A DNA stretch of 11,349 nucleotides from Bacillota bacterium (lineage in GTDB: Bacteria; Bacillota; Clostridia; Christensenellales; SZUA-584), in the NCBI GenBank assembly GCA_023436525.1, contig JAEZIW010000071.1, positions 1-11,349 on the forward strand. The letters run 5' to 3'. Made by a program: the position numbers and the translations under genes. This document shows, one piece after another, positions 11,210 to 11,349 of the stretch (position 1 is its first letter; every line of letters starts with the position of its first letter). The notes beneath the pieces are model-generated. The model did no database searches. It saw only the letters and a program-made list of their open reading frames with translations, and had not been told where the DNA came from.

Positions 11210-11349
11210 ATGAATTTAAACGACATTTTGCCCATCATTGTGCCGGCATTTTTGCTGCAGATGTTCATACAGGTTTATTTTATCAAGCATTGCTGGGAAA
11301 ACCCGGCGCTGTCGCAAAAACGCAAAGCCGTATACATCATCGCTATAGC
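11210..11349 (+). CDS. N-terminus of a membrane protein, cut by window end
   Basis: The ATG follows TTGGAG at 11199-11204. The 46 visible residues begin M-N-L-N-D-I-L-P-I-I-V-P-A-F-L-L-Q, one hydrophobic helix (about 6-25), then a polar loop with H-C-W-E-N-P and Q-K-R-K-A and the start of a second helix (Y-I-I-A-I-A). The helix, short basic loop and second helix recall small membrane proteins of the PLDc_N type, but that is a weak resemblance and the rest is outside the window. Confidence 0.7.
   Translation, partial: MNLNDILPIIVPAFLLQMFIQVYFIKHCWENPALSQKRKAVYIIAI

Overview
The window looks like a chromosomal segment of a low-to-mid GC Firmicute, most likely a clostridial (Oscillospiraceae/Christensenellales-type) gut or anaerobic bacterium. 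The evidence is strong AGGAGG-type ribosome sites, TTG and GTG starts, sigma-A-like promoters, a lipoprotein with a Gram-positive style lipobox, and the GAGGGAGG/GTAGGGGCG intergenic repeats I associate with clostridial genomes. No species can be named from the sequence.

Layout. 1-955 (+): the end of a Rid-family gene, a short YdeI/OmpD-associated protein and an SdpI-family membrane protein. 956-1729: a gene-free mosaic of clostridial intergenic repeats, including a tandem 177-bp unit. 1730-4177 (-): a small regulatory operon with a WYL-domain regulator, a GyrI-like effector-binding protein and a BtrH_N-domain protein; a strong palindrome overlaps the promoter of the last two genes. 4262-4418 (+): tRNA-Ala(CGC) with its own promoter and terminator. 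4487-6611 (-): a markedly AT-rich, tightly coupled five-gene operon of four small, mutually similar winged-helix proteins followed by a PD-(D/E)XK nuclease, driven by a near-consensus promoter. It sits directly 3' of the tRNA and looks like acquired DNA. I cannot match it to a named system; it is the best candidate for a novel (possibly defence) module.

6852-9403 (+): a cold-shock style locus with a DEAD-box RNA helicase, a small unknown protein and a CspA-family protein. The helicase and the unknown gene are preceded by copies of the same promoter plus leader, each carrying a terminator-like hairpin. The csp gene has a different long leader that also folds into a hairpin followed by a T-run. 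I infer a shared transcription-attenuation regulon, possibly responsive to Csp antitermination.

9555-9660: a decayed duplicate of the tRNA-Ala gene together with its terminator. 9673-11044 (-): a small membrane protein and a lipoprotein, each with its own promoter. 11179-11349 (+): promoter and start of a membrane protein cut by the window edge.
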